A DNA stretch of 64,000 bases from Hippophae tibetana (Eukaryota > Streptophyta > Magnoliopsida > Rosales > Elaeagnaceae). Both the position numbers and the translations under genes were made by a program. Of this stretch, positions 25,100-40,050 are shown piece after piece; the first letter of the stretch is position 1, and each line of letters opens with the position of its first letter. The stretch covers positions 18,095,501 to 18,159,500 of the forward strand of contig CM072801.1 of NCBI GenBank assembly GCA_037013495.1, given 5' to 3'. Below the pieces are notes generated by a model that was not told the origin of the DNA, did no database searches, and was given only the letters and a program-made list of their open reading frames with translations.

Positions 25100-28000
25100 C
25101 ATCAATACATGTCACATACCAAGGGATGAGTGATTTTAGTCAATAGTATGCCTTCCATGCTAACCTAATACGCATTGGGTTATATGAGTACATATGTTGG
25201 ATAGCTTTTATAATAGATAAATAATTGGTAATTATCCCTTAAGTGCTTGAATGAGATGATTATATAGAGATAATTATGATGTTACAAAAAATTTATTTAA
25301 ATAGGTAAAAGATATGCATTAGTTAATTATCATCTCTATATATATTTATCATTATATATTTCACACATATATCTCATATCTCTTTGAGATCTAAGAACAT
25401 AACGAGATACAATTTGATTACAAGGATAAGATAAGAATATCTTTTTTTTAGGTTGACAAAAATTGATATTAACAATGTATATGTAACAATGTTGTTGCAA
25501 GTTATGTGTATATTATTAATTGTATATTATAAATATGATAGAATTTTTTTTGCTAGAAAGATTAAGAATAGAGGAGGGAGTGTGTATAAAAAATTAAAAG
25601 AAAATAATTTAAATTGAAAACTAAATTAAAATGTGGAGTATTAAATGAAACTCAAACGGAAGTCGTGTAGGATACTTAAATTTAAAATTTTCAGCAGTTT
25701 TCTTAAAATTTTAATATTGTCCCTAAATATTAAAAATATTTTCAAACTCTGAAAAATTATAAAGCAAGTAATTGGAAGATGCTTGTAATTTGACCTAACG
25801 TGTGTGTATTACATATTTACATGCCCCCGTGACTGCGCCTAAGCAAGAAGCAACTTTAATCATAAGCTCAGCTGGGTCTTACCCCTTACTAACAAAAATA
25901 ACAACTGTTGTAACGTGACTCCTATACTATAAAAACTATTGTCACGTGACCGCTAGTAGCCAAGGCACAGTCATTTGGCACTAGATAGGTGGAGGGAGTT
26001 AGTGTCTGCTTTGATTTCTACCCGCTTGATCACGTGCATCAACAATCTCACAGCCACTTTTCCATAGTCTTTCATTATGTTAATTATATCAGTTGATTTG
26101 TTATTTTTTTAATAATTTTGTCACTTTATTAAAATAGATAACACAACAAAAATTAATCAAAATTTAAAACTTTTTTTTATCAATTTTATAATCATTATAA
26201 TATAATATTAAAAAAATCTATAAAATTAATATCTTAATAACAGTTAAAATAATATGAGAAAAATAAAAAAAATAAAATAATTTTTTATTTGTTCTTGTGT
26301 TATTAACTTAAAAAAAACAATTATAAAAAATAATAAAATTACTAAATTATTTTCTTGACATAACTAAGAGACTTTGACTAACATACCTATAATTTAAATT
26401 CATACATTATTATATTACTATTATATATATATATATATAATATGTCAATTAACTTTTTGTCACAATTTATTATGTTACAATTTATTAAATTAGAGGAGGT
26501 TGTTAAAAACAGTTGCACAAGATATGATGGAACGAGCTTAGGGTAATCATTGTTATTAACAAAGATAATGTTTTAAATGAGTTATATTTAGGTAATTATA
26601 ATTCAAATAAAAAGTATATTTTGAAATTGTTATGTACAAATTGTGAAAAAATGAGATAGTGTTAGGTGTAATATAAAAAAGATGATGAAGATGTATATGA
26701 TATGTTTTTTTAATAAAATTATAAAAAAAAATATGAAAAAATTACATAAAATAATAAATATTTTTATAAAAAGTTAAGTTTTTTTTTTAAATTAGATTAT
26801 TATTTTACTTTTTTTTTGTTAAAATGAAAATTATTAATACATTAATTTGATAATATATATTTAAATATATAACCTTTATTTAATAAAAATATTCCTAAAG
26901 TTAAGAGAGGAAGAAAGTGACAACAGATGTAATGGAAAAGTGGAAAAGTGGAAAAGTTAAAGAAGATAAATAAATGGCCGAAGAAAGGACCATTTGGAGG
27001 GACGTCATCAGAAGTCTAGTAGCTCAAGACTTTTAGGGGAAAAATATGGTCCACCGTGCACATATTACACATGCATGGGCTCCATTAACCACCTTCACTA
27101 AATAACTAAAGCTCGTAACATTATCATAGCATGATAAGTGCCACGCAAATGATTCAATAAAAACTAGGCAGGACCGAAACAAACATAATAAATTCCCTTG
27201 TTTTTTTTTCCCTTCCTTTTTCTCTTTCTAAAAATAATATAGTTAAGTTTACTATATTTAAGTTGATTACTCGTTATTTATTAATTAACACATAACGATA
27301 TGTAAAAGCACAAATGTATAGCATGCATGTAACTAAATTAAATGATTTAATTCATTAATTAAATAAAACAAACACCATATATATACAAGTTAACACCGTT
27401 AATGTCTAATAGGTTTTCTATTAATAATAACATACGTTTATAATTACAACATTACAATTATTGTAATGTTTAAAATATAAAATAAACAAGATTTACAACA
27501 TTACTTATTATTGAAATCAATTTTTACGTTTATTACCTTCATCAATGCCAACTCTAAAAAATATTTAATTAAAAAATAGTAAAAATGATTAAAGGAGGTG
27601 TATTTTTGTAATTGTATTATGAGACTATTTATAGAAGTTAAACTGATATATATATGTTCTTAAGAGATATATTAAAATCCCATAATATATAATTTATTTA
27701 TTAAATAATTATTTTATGAAATAAATATATACTAGATATCGTATCTATTCAAATTTAAAATTATTTACTAATTGTGCAGTTTAAACATACACTGATTGAA
27801 TCCCTTTTGACCAGTCAAAGATGACATGGACTAATTAGAGAGTGCCATGCATATTTGGTAAATTTTTTCTCCAATATTAACCGTTAGGCCTTTGAGTCAT
27901 CTATGGTATGCTAGGTGATCTAGTTACTTCACTTGGGTACAACATGGTAGTTGTATCTTAGTAAGGACATCTTAACTATCTTGCCATATGGTATACCCGA

Positions 28001-31000
28001 TCACTATGTATAGTTTCAATCTTGATGTTTTAGGCTTTCTAATTATTTCGTATCTCAAACAGAGTCTCAATTGAAAAGTTATGATCGGTCAAAGTTTTTA
28101 GTAGAAAAATCAATGCAAACTTGTGCATTTTGACTCCTGAATCTTGATAGTTATTTGATTAAATTCTTAATCATCTCATCTCATTTGAACCCTCGAATCA
28201 TAAGTTAGATGAAAGATTGAGATTTAGCTCATGAATCTATATATAGTTCAAGCCTCCATCAGTTTCATTCAACCCAAATACATTTAGTTAACTGTTGAAG
28301 ATTTTGTAAAGATAATATCTTACAAACACTTTTTGTTGTAGCAACCCTTTGGTGAATGAATCAAAACTCTAAAATTGACATTAGTATGGCTTTGGCCCTC
28401 GAATTTTAATTTCCGAAGAGAAGAGTTAAGGAAGTGTATCCTAGTCTTATCCTCTCGTTCCATCATCATCGAGACTTTTTAAATGCCACAATTGAGTATA
28501 GTAAGTGTGATGATAATTTAGATGTTGTGAAGGGAGAGATCCGATTAAGGCACTGCCCTAAGTTTCTGTAATAGATGAGATTAGGGTGGAGCCCTAACCC
28601 CAATAGACTTATGATACTCAAGATGTAGATCCCATCACCGTGATGATCCTAAATGATGCCATTAAGGATTAGCTTCACAAACTTTAGGAATTCATGTTTC
28701 TCTTTTAGACTTTTACCTTGTGTTTTTTATTTTTATTTTATTTCTATGTTTAAGTGTTGTCACTTGGCATTTTTGTTTGTACCTCTAGAAGCATTCATTT
28801 ATCTATTAGTAAATAAGACTTCTTATTTTCTTCATTCTTTACTTGGTACGTTGCACTCAAGATTTATTTGTACTTTATTTTATATTCAATATTGAGAATG
28901 TCACACAATTTTCACTTGATGCTTGTTTATTTGATAGTATTCAACATTGAGCTAACACTTTACAAATTAATTTGCAAGCTTGAAGTATAGTTCTGGTGAG
29001 GTTTTGAGCCAAGTTACTGAATTGGAAAGTTTGAGATCATTGAGCAAATACCTATAAACTTTTGTAATATTTTGGAGAATCAGTTAGTGATCTAGAATTA
29101 GAGTAGCCATAGAAACCTAGAATGCTTGTAGCATCGCATCGTAGTGATGACCTAGAAATTTTTTGAAAAGAAATTTACAGGATAGATGATTGTGAAAACA
29201 AAACTAAGAAAAAGCAGTGAGGGATAACATTAGGGAAAGGTAAACTAGGACAGGGCCAATAATGATTGGCCATTGGTTAGTTAGTCAGTCGAAGGTGGGC
29301 TGATGGATTAACAGAACCATTGGTTGGTTGGTCAAATGGTCTGTAATGTTAAGGGATGTTCAATTAGAAAGTTGATGGTTAGAAATTAGGGGTCGAGGAT
29401 GGTCGATCATGGCATGGGTATATGGGTGTTGTCTAGTCATAGCCTATGTGTGTGATGGTCTTCACTCTACCGACATCGTGATGTGCTCCCATATTGACCC
29501 AAAATTTGGACTCTGGTTTTTGCTACTCTACTTCTGTGATATGAAATTCCTTTCTAACTTCCCTTTTTATATCAAGGATATCAAAAAATTCTTTAAGTGT
29601 TGAGTGATGTTTCCCATAGGTTCTTCCTAAATTGCTCTAAGTCTTGAAAAATATTTTTGCTTAGGTAAGTCCTATAATTTTGGTGTTAGTATTTTTGTGT
29701 ACAAAATATGATGTCTATAATTATTTGATGTTTTTTCTTGGCCATTATAAGGTTGTTTACTAGTTTTTTAGTATCAATTAGAACACAGTTTCGTGTTTTG
29801 TAGTAACACATACTCACTCTTTTAAATTGTGTGTAGTTTTTTCTTGTTGTGTTTTCCCATTTGGAATTTTGTTTTTTTATGGTGTCCCATTGAGGATATT
29901 TCTTGTTACTTGTGTTGTCCTATTGGGGATTCAATGCTTATCTCACTCATTGACATTTTCAACATGGGGTCACTAGGCTACTTTCCTCCCCCTTGCCACC
30001 ATAGGCAACAAATGTGCAATGGTTATTACCCTCATTGTGTCTAGTTATTACCCTCACCATCTTGGTCAACGAGGGTTCGAGATGCTTAATTTTTTATATG
30101 AATTCCCTTCGCATCCTTCTTATTTTCCTAGCTTGAATCCATGAAGGGGCTTTACGCATTTGGCACTAGACTTCCCTAATAATTTCTTAGTATATTTTTC
30201 TTTTGAGTGTCAGGTTTGAAAATAATGTAACATCTATGTGATGTAGGATATCTAGGAGAAGTCTCTCTTATATTTCTCAAACACTAGGTTGAGCGTAAAA
30301 AAATATGATACTAAGTAAGGATTTGTTGAGAGTCGAAATGCATGGTTGACTAGTGAAAAGCCACTTTATTTTGAGTAGTTTCTTTTAGGTTGTGTTACAA
30401 TATGTCGATTGGTTATCCTGTATCAAAATAGTGTTGTAAGGTTGCAACATTGTCCATAAGTGATAAGCCTATGTATTGGGTTGTAGTGTGTTGGCCGGTC
30501 ACCATGTGTCGATGGATTATGGGGAGGTTGCAAACGAAGGTAACTTATGTGCAGTTAAGGAAGGTGTTTTAGGGACAACTTTTGATCTACTTAGATCAAG
30601 TTTTGTGTTGATAGTGATCGAGGGTAGCTTATGTGCACAAGGAAGGTGTTTCGAAGGTAAAGGTATTAGTTTTATTGATACATGCCTAAAAGCACACATA
30701 TTTTGTGATTTATTAGAATTAAAGATTGAATTAGGTCTTAATATCACATTATAACCTACGTATTTTATAAATATTGTTTTCAAAATTATGAGGTATGTTT
30801 TGATATATTTTAGGTATTTTGGATTTAAAAGATGCAAATGAAAAATGACCAAATAAATCCTCACAATCAAGGGCATAATTTTTATATAATAAAGAACCTA
30901 AATGTAAATATTTATACATAATATATCAAGGAGAAGTCTAAACATTAAATTGTCAAAATTAAAGGCACGATGTGGCATAAGATCCTCCAGAACCACAAGG

Positions 31001-34000
31001 GTCCTTAGTTAGAATCAGACTCTAACTCAAAACCTTTTGAGATTTACACAATTCTCTTGGGATGAATTTGCATAAAATTGGAAACAAGGCTTGTGAAGTT
31101 GGATTTGCATTAAAGCACATGTTTATCCAAACTATTCTAGTTTTATTAGATTAACATTTTAATTGTTTTAAAACTTAACAACTCTAATCTGAACTAAATT
31201 GTACTACGTTGTAACTCTTTTACTATAAATATGTAGTTAGGATTAATAAAAAAAAGTAGTCATGAATTTTAGAAATAGATTTTATAGAAAATACACTTAG
31301 GTCTATAGAGAAATTAAAGGGTAATTAAGGAGTAATCCTGATTTTTCTTTTGAGTCTTTTGTTATTTTAATTATGAATATTTAAAAATCTATTCCTAGCT
31401 AATTTAATTATGTGATGGTGGGCAATTTCTAAACCCTAGATCATGATTTCAATTATAAAATGTTATGATGATTTTTATATTCAATCCTTGATTTTTGATA
31501 TGGTCAATTTTATGTTTAAATTTCATAGATATGTATGTATGAATTAGAAAAGCTAACTAGTTTACTATATGTATATGTTTAATGCTAGTATAAAATTGTT
31601 AGTATATTATGAGAATATAGTTTCTAATACTATTATTCAAGGTGATATCATGTTGTTTTGTGATAGTATGACAAGTAAGGTTGATACATTTGTTAAAGTT
31701 TACTAAGAATTGTAATATTATAGAGTTTAATCATCTCCTTTTTAGAACTTAATGCAATGAATAAATTATTTAGCGATATGACTAGGTTGTTCATGATTTA
31801 AGTTGGTCAATAAGTAGACCTTTTAATTAATTATAAAGTACGAAAAGGTACATTATAAAGTTTTTCTAAGTCATGGATAGTTCTAATATTGTTTCATGAT
31901 ATAATTGGCTAGATTATAGGCTAGTGTTGTTTCTCTTAATTTATATGCTCACATATTTTAATTACTATTTTTATTTTTTATTTTTATTTAAAAATAATTT
32001 TCAAAACATCCTTTACTAATTAACTAACAAGCTAATAAATAGTGGTATTTATTGTAGCAATCCTCGTGGGTTCAAAAAACTTTGTTCTTAAATTAATTAT
32101 TACTTGTATAGTTTGATCAAGTATACTTACATGTTTTCAAGCATATAATTTATACTTTTATCAAATTATATACTATTGATTTACTTATCAGTGAATTGCT
32201 AGTTGTCATTGTTATAAGCAAACAGAAGATTTACCTCATAGGAAAGGGTTTTATGTGATTTTATCTCATTACATGTTGTGTTATGTATGATTGCATGTTA
32301 TAAGAGTACAATCATAATTTATCGAATATGTTCACACATTGGTGGTCTTGAAGTAATTGGAAATCCTTTATAGTTTTTATAGTATATTTTCCTGATTCAT
32401 ATGTTGTGTACAGTTTTTCATGTTAGTGCATGTTGCTAGACTTAAATGAAACCTATATGGCATACCATCACTTGTGTGTTTATTGTAGATCTTTCTTCCT
32501 AATCTATTGGTTGTTTTTGTGGTGTGTTGAATTAAGCGTGTTGTCTTTATTGTATTTCTAGTTTGCTATATGTTTAATTCAAGTTTTGAGACCTACTTGG
32601 TTTAATTGGATTAGAGCTCACAAAAATATTTTATGTGTTCACATATATACTCCCCTTATAGGTCCTATATGTCTATTTGGTTATGAAGTTTAATTCATGT
32701 ATGTACAATTATTCATGTGTGTGGAATTCTCAAATGGTATTAGAATAGGTCACCTATGTTTAAACTTAACCACTTGGGTGCTTGATTCTATAACTCAATC
32801 TACACATACACACACCTTATATCTTTGAATTTTTCTTGATTACATCATCCATGTTTTCTCGTTCATAAATATTTTTTTGTGCATCTCTCTCTTAAAATAT
32901 GCATTTTATTTCCATATCAGCATTCTATGATTGAATGTAAATTGTATATGTGATTATATGATGATGCTTTCTAAGTGCTTCTTTTGCGAAGTATGTGATA
33001 TGTGTTTATTGTATACCTCTTTTTTCACCGCTTCTTGCTTTACATAATGTGCTAATTATTTTATCTGTTGCTAAATTTGTCTATTTGATCCTTTACTAGT
33101 ATTCTATTATATTGATAACTCTACAAAAGTAGAGTAATTTGGTCACTTTTAAATCATTTATTTGTCTTGCTTTGTGCTAAAATGATCTCTAGCTAATTTA
33201 TTAATCTAGAGATCTTATGAATCCAATTTTCTACATGTGATGATCTAATATTTTTACCTCAATTATGATTCAAATTCAATTGTATTATTTAATCTAATTT
33301 TTATACTATTAATTGTTTAGCCACAATTGATCTATATATGCAATTAAATATATTTTAAAGAATTATTTAATTATTTGTATTTATTAAATAACATGCATAG
33401 TTTCTAAGCAAAGATGTATGATTCTTATGTATGTAATCCATAATTAATGAACTTAATAAGCAACATGCAATTTAATGGACATGAGAGTGTAATTAAGTTA
33501 ATAACTATATGATATATAGTTTACTTGAGAGAGAAATACATGCTAGGTTAGATTTAATTGATCATATGACTGATTGGTAATTATATTATAGGGATTTTAG
33601 CGATTCACATGCTTAAAAAATTAGGGGATTAATTATTTCTAAATATTTTCTCATATATTTTCTTAGCTACTAATTTTGAGTTAATTAAGTACTGTTATTT
33701 ATTTATAGTTCTTTAATTTTGCTTTATCAAAACATAATAAAATTAATCTTTACTTTTTAGTTTTTAAAAACATAATCTCAGTGGGAATGATATTTTCTTT
33801 TAATTATATTACTTGTTTACGATATGTATACTTTGCACACAATACAAGAAATCATCTGCTTGTCTTTTGACATTATTTTATATTTTCTTGTGTTGAATTT
33901 TACTTTCTTTTCTTCAACTTTTTGCAACAGCATTATCTCACATGATTTCATCATGTAGTTTTAAAGTATTAGAATTTTTTTTCTTACAGTCTTATCATGT

Positions 34001-35870
34001 GCATATGTGTGTTACAAGCTTGAGTATATGTGTGTTGTGTTCTCTTTTCTTTATAATGTTCTTGTTCGAGTTTGTAAATGTGCATTTTTATGTCATATAG
34101 ATTACTTACCTATCTTTAGGACATTTGATCTACATGTTGACTAAACCAATTTGTTTAGTTGGCATTCCTAGTGCTTGAAATGTTAACCTTTTCAAAGTTG
34201 TCTCTTGTTTTTGGTTTTGAAACTTGATTCTTCCTCATATGCTTAGATATTTTAGTAGCATTTCTTGTTTCTTCCTACTCTTGGTTTGTAATCCTAATTA
34301 TTTTATACCATTACAACCCTAATCCTAATTACATCACATTAACTCTTATACCATAAATATATAATAGGGTTAACCACAAAGGATAGACATATTGAGAATC
34401 ATAATCTCAGTTGGAGGAAAGAATTAAGAAGAAGATTCAAGAGGCAATTAAGAGAGTTGAAAATCAAATTCAAGAACATCAATTGATCTAGTATTTTTTC
34501 TCCATTATTTTATTTGTGATCATGGATACTATTTAGAATTCATTGTTTTTCATGAGTAGCTAGTTTTATATTTGATTATGGGTGATTTCAAAGCCCTAGA
34601 CATAGATTGAAATATTCAATAAGATTTACAATATTCTATTCAACTATTCTTCTTGATTATGTATTAATTCTCAATCTGTATAGGTTTTCTTGATTATTCA
34701 AATGTATAATTGAATAATTATTGTAATTCTATTTGTATTTTGTTTCTGTGTGTTTTCTTCCTATATGCAAAATGCATTATATGTTTATTTTACTTTGTGT
34801 TTTTTCTTCTTCTATGTAAGGCTAGTTATTGTGGATCATTAATGCACACACGCATATAGTTAAGAATATTATAATTAAAAGCACGTTTTTAATACATCAC
34901 TGTGTTGGTTGTTTAGTACGCATGCTAGGTCATGAGAGCATGAGTCCTAGATTTTGGTTCGTTTTGTGTATGGAGACATATGGAAATAACTCGACAATTT
35001 TTAAACGGAAAATTCTGATTTTTGGCACCTCAACATACCTCTTGACAAGGGACCTCACCATTCCCCTTCCCACACCCTCAGTGAGGTGGTTGGCAAGGTC
35101 TAAAGCGAGGACCATGGAAAGGTGGCCCATTAGTTGGGTTTACTTCTATAAATACTCTCATTCTTTTCTTCTCTTTACCTATTAACATTGTGTTGAAACT
35201 CTGCCAAAATTTGCACTAAGAATTACTTTTGTTTCTCAAATTATTTTTGAAGAGTTATTTACTTTAGTGCCCACAAAATAGCACGCTTGAGTATTGAGCT
35301 TAAGACTATTTTTTTGTGTGAGATACAACATTGAGAGTTTGGACTATTTATTGAGATAAGATATCAAATCATTAGTTGTGTGCTACATGGTTTGACTATG
35401 TATCTCCTATACATGATTTGACTATGTGTCTCCCATACATGATTTGAGAGTTATGGTGGACTGTATGTCTCTAGTTGATTATTGGTGGCTCGTTATTGAG
35501 GGTAGTCTTCAAGTTTATTGCATTATTTTCTTATCTTTACTGATCTATGGTTTCTAACCACACCACATTGCGATGTGTTGGCTTTAAAGGAAAGTCGGGT
35601 TCGTGTGACGAACAAGGTAGTTATGGAGGCAACAATGGATAGTTTAGATAGAGGTCATGGATTATAAGGGTATTGATGGTTTTATTTCTGTTAGAGTTAT
35701 AATTATTTATTATTTAGTAAATTATTTGTTGTTGAGTGGTTTCCATAAATAACTCAAGGATGTTACCACATAGATGCGGTCTTTATGTAGGTTTATCTTA
35801 TTATATTTCTTGTTATACGTGATCTATTATTCTATTATTTATGACATCATTTATAAGGGTTAAACTAATA
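25100..35870. other. Long gene-free stretch with faint repeat traces
   Basis: About 10.8 kb without a supportable gene. Visible items: three ACGT-core motifs at 25911-26036, two of them CACGTG; (TA)n near 26424; (A/T)-rich DNA to 27900; then higher-complexity sequence from 27900 to 35800 that resembles decayed retrotransposon noncoding DNA. TATA-like blocks at about 31220 (CTATAAATA), 34345 (CATAAATATATAA) and 35150 (CTATAAATA), each with a downstream leader-like stretch, could be dead LTR promoters. All open frames are short and lack recognisable domains. Confidence 0.45.
35385..35450. repeat. 26-bp tandem repeat, about 2.6 copies
   Basis: Units beginning ACATGRTTTGACTATG start at 35385, 35411 and 35437, giving a period of 26 bp with a few mismatches. 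Confidence 0.85.
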
Positions 35871-35873
35871 CAT

Positions 35874-35930
35874 CACTACTACAAAAAGTACATATGACCT
35901 CGGTTTTTTAACCGAGGCCATAGGGTATAC
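35874..35930 (+). mobile_element. CACTA-type transposon terminus with subterminal hairpin
   Basis: The sequence starts CACTACTACAAAAA, the hallmark end of plant CACTA (En/Spm-like) elements. It is followed 24 bp from the end by a perfect inverted repeat (8-bp arms CCTCGGTT and AACCGAGG at 35898-35905 and 35910-35917). The orientation implies the element body lies to the right. I could not find the matching opposite end or any transposase, so it is either a non-autonomous member with a degraded far end or one end only. Confidence 0.65.
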
Positions 35931-37479
35931 ATAAATAAAAAAATACAATTAATAATTACAATATTAAAAATTAATATAAATTACAATAAATTTATTAAAA
36001 ACAATATTAAAAATCATATTATATTAAAATTAAAAGTATAATTATATTTGAGAGTTTATTATATACTAAAACATAATAAAAACTTACTATTACAAACTAA
36101 CTTTTTACTATTAATTAATTACAAGTATAAATATGCTACAAAAACGATTATAATGATAATTCCTGCTTTTGAGCTGATTGAAAAATCTTAAGTCTTTCTT
36201 GACTACATCTTCTACAAATGTATATTCGATTGCATCTTTTATCAATTGAAATATTTCTCTCCTACTTGAATCACCTGAAATATTAAGCAAGAATAATGAT
36301 CAACTTAATTGTAATTATAGAAACATATTAAACGTCCTTAAACATCCCAATTTCATACATAATTTTCATTACAACCTTTGGGGTTTCCCTGCGATCAATT
36401 CTCAAAAATGTCCATTGCAGCACACTAGCGTAGTGTAACGCACTAGCACCAGCGCATCGGACCAGCACCAGCTCAGCTTAACTTCAAGAAAAACATAAGA
36501 ACATCAATAAAAGTAAACAATTTGCAAAAAGCTATGAAACATTCCATATGCTAAAAGTAACAACAAACAATTTATAGGAAAAATATTCTCTATTCATTTT
36601 GCCAGTTATACTTCACATCATAGCATACACATAAAATTGCAATTCTTAGATGACATTACTTGAAATAAATAAAGTACATAACTACTTTTGATGAAAAAAA
36701 CTGATAAGACATCATGTAGTGCAATTTTGAAAAGATGATATTATCTAAAAGATCAATTTCAATTTATAGTTCCAGCAAAGGGCCAATAAGCTCATTTTCC
36801 TAGCATACAAAAACATCAAAATGGACCAAAATAAAATGAATGAGTGAGAAAGTTCAGAGAGTACAATGCTTTACATTAAAAACAACAACAAAGAAAGTAA
36901 TAATTAAACACACAGTTGGTTTATACTAAATAAAAAGAGAAATAATTATCATTTGTGCACACTTGTAGATTTAAAAATGCATTTATAAACCACCGAAAAT
37001 TACTGAATTACTAGTCTTAAGCAAAACAATTGCTATTTCAGCTAGAATAAGAAAAACACTCAATTTTTGGGATATCACTTTGTTGTAGATCAGAATACCA
37101 ACGCATACACTCATGCAGAATTATGGTTCTGGTTTTGGATTGATCTCTGAAGGGGGCTTACTTAATGTGAGGATAATAACAATAAAAATAAATACAAGTA
37201 TATCATGAAAAAATAGAAAAAAACTCACTTTCTCGTAAGTCTCTCCTTTAGCTTTCAACAACATAAGAAAACACTGATTAATGCCTCATCATCATCATTC
37301 AACAAGAAATTCACATGATTGATCAAAGAATCAATCAACTGCCAAAATCCACCATAGTAAAATAACAAATACATATTAAATTTTCCAGAAAACCAAATAT
37401 TCAAAACGAGTAAAGGCTAAACTCAAACCTCATTGAAAGATGTCACATGTGGGATTGATTTTTCACCAATAGTAAGCAG

Positions 37480-37760
37480 AGCACTGACAAAAGAGATAGT
37501 CTTAAAAACAAATCAAAACTGAACCAAAGACAGAAACTTTACTAAGATCTAACTTATGGGTTTGTTCTTAAAGGATGATACAAAAACAAACCATAATTTA
37601 ACCAAAAATTAAAGTTTTACTCAAATCTAACTTATGGGTTTGTTCTTAAATGATGATACAAAAACAAAATAGAACTGAACCAAAAATTGAAGCTTTACTC
37701 TGATTGAATTCTGGGTTTGTTATTAAAAGATGATACAACAAAAACAGAGCGTAAAACATA
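37480..37760. repeat. 78-bp tandem repeat, three copies
   Basis: The marker TTATGGGTTTGTTCTTAAA occurs near 37554 and 37632 and in altered form near 37709, a period of 77-78 bp; the flanking words (GATGATACAA, AACCAAA) repeat with it. Confidence 0.8.
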
Positions 37761-39074
37761 AAAAAAATCTAACTTGATGGTTTAGGTTAAGTATATTTCG
37801 TGTCTCACCTATTTCTTTAGCTTTATTTTTTTGTATATTATTTATAAAATTTTATAATTAAATAAAATTAGTGGATTAAAAACAATATTTTTTATTGAAA
37901 AATAAATACTTTAATTATAAAAATTAAATATTATAATATATAAAATATAAATTATTTTAATAAGTGTTAAAATAATAATATAAATAATTTAATTATATAT
38001 AAAATATATACTTTAAATTTATATTTGTTAGATTTAATTTCTAAAAAATAATTATATATAAAATTTGTAGATGACATAAACTTTTAATATATTATAATTT
38101 ATTTATTAATAAAGAATATTGAAAAGAAATCCAAACATTTCATAAAAAAAAAAACCCTTCCCTCGACAATAATGGTGCATTGAGGTGCGTGTGATTTCCG
38201 TATGAATTATAAAATCAATAAAAACTGTTTTTTTTTATGATAAATAAAAAGTGGTTAAAGGCTAATTATGTTTTTGTGTTGTGTTGTGTTGTGTGTGGAA
38301 TTAGCTACTATTAACGGTGGTATAAGTATAACTATTTATTTTTATTATTTGAGATTTAAATTTAAACTTCATTCATGTAATTTTTTACTTATATAATTAA
38401 AAAAAAACTTTAATACCTCTTTAAAAAATTAAAAATGTTTTTGTGTTGTGTCGGTGGAGGGAACAAGCGGTTTCTTTTCACGTGCTTAATAACTATTTTC
38501 TAATTTCTTAGCTCTTTTTTCCTCCTTTTTATCGTTACTTTAAGCATTTTGGTGCCTCCTTAAATATTTTTAAAAAATTACAAAAAGCATAGTTTTAAAA
38601 TTTAGAATAACAAAACTAGATTTTAATAACAATCAATAAGATTTAATAAAATAATATGTAATATTAAATAAATTTAAATTATCATAATTTAAATTTAATT
38701 ATATTTAATATAAAATAATGTATTAAAAATATATAAAATATATAAAAATATTATTTTTATAATTATTAATTTAAAAATCATTATTTTTGTACTTTTTTCT
38801 TCTCTTGTCTTATGTTGGAGACTTAACGCAATCAATGTTTTATCAATAATAGTGTGCATGTGATTTCTTTTAATTTCTGTAAGAAAAAATCTAATTGGTT
38901 TTAGGAAAGTTATTCCTAATATAATTTAAGAGTAAATGAATGTCATATTTTTAAAATATTCAAATTATAAATAATACTTTAAGTGAATCTAGAACTACAA
39001 TTTTAAAGTTATGTAGACACCAGCTATGAGAATGTGTACATGTGAACTATCCCTATCAATCAATAATTTTTTTT

Positions 39075-39238
39075 TATAATTAAAATTTTATTTAACAATA
39101 TAAAATAATGTGAATTATTAAATGTATTTTAGTTAAGTTTAAAAATTAAGATTATTTATAATTAAAATTTTATTTAATAATATAAAATAATGTGAATTAT
39201 TGGATGTGTTTTAGTTAAGTTTAAAGGTTAAGATTTAA
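39075..39238. repeat. 82-bp tandem duplication
   Basis: The unit beginning TATAATTAAAATTTTATTTAA at 39075 recurs at 39157 with only a few differences. Confidence 0.8.
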
Positions 39239-39622
39239 AATTACATAAAAATCAATAAAGAAAAAATTAACAAATAAACTTGTACATACATGACCAAATA
39301 ATTAAATTATAAAATGTTTAAAATTTTCCCTAAATTCGTTATTTAATTAGTCTTATTTTTACTCCTTAAAAAGATTTAATTTTATTTTTAAGAAAAATTG
39401 TATATCATATTTTTAATTATACATTAAACATGTATTTTCTTAGATAACCGAACCATATAGATATAATGAATATGAGGTCAATAATACATGTAATGTTACC
39501 GGTACCTTCTTTAATAAATATATATCGGATCAACATAATAAATATATCATTATATCATATGTTACAAATAAGATTAGAAAAAAATTAATATACAAATAGA
39601 TAAAACAATATATATTTTAAGT

Positions 39623-39655
<33 letters not shown>

Positions 39656-40050
39656 CTTGTGCATATGGTATAAATAAAAATGAAATTATATCCATAAAAA
39701 AATTATGATATGCAATTAAATTAGAAAGAAGAATATATAATTTATTTCCAAGTGACTAGTTAAAGACACGTGCTATTCAAGTGAATTAGAATATATTTTT
39801 TAATTTTTATTTTTGTTTAATTATAATATGTTTGAAATTTATGTTATATAAAGAAAAATAACTAAATAAATAATTAATCACTAAGTTTTTGGCATAATAA
39901 AAACATCCACATAAAATTAAATATGTTAAATATCACTAATCAAACTCGCTTAAATTTTGGAAAAAAGTTATGATAAGTTAAAAACAAAAGATAAACTCTC
40001 TTTAATATTATATGAGTATTTTATTTAAAGATGTTTGAGAGAGTATATAC

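Larger units (their letters stand above)
35931..40045. other. AT-rich DNA, possibly partly CACTA interior
   Basis: No gene is seen. It contains a three-copy 78-bp tandem array, an 82-bp duplication, and a (TA)n run at about 39627-39655. A small less AT-rich island near 36420-36470 has overlapping short repeats of the AGCACCAGC/ACGCACTAGC type. How far the CACTA element reaches into this region is unknown. Confidence 0.45.

Noticed and set aside
30476..30876. Overlapping frames on both strands (92 and 119 codons)
   Set aside because: Mirror-image open frames without domains or codon bias; likely chance.
34829..35185. 118-codon open frame as a gene
   Set aside because: No recognisable domain; the opposite strand is also open there, and the region looks like a retrotransposon noncoding relic with a TATA-like box near 35150.
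37480..37760. Tandem array as a CRISPR-like array
   Set aside because: Units are contiguous and degenerate without unique spacers, and the DNA is plant nuclear.
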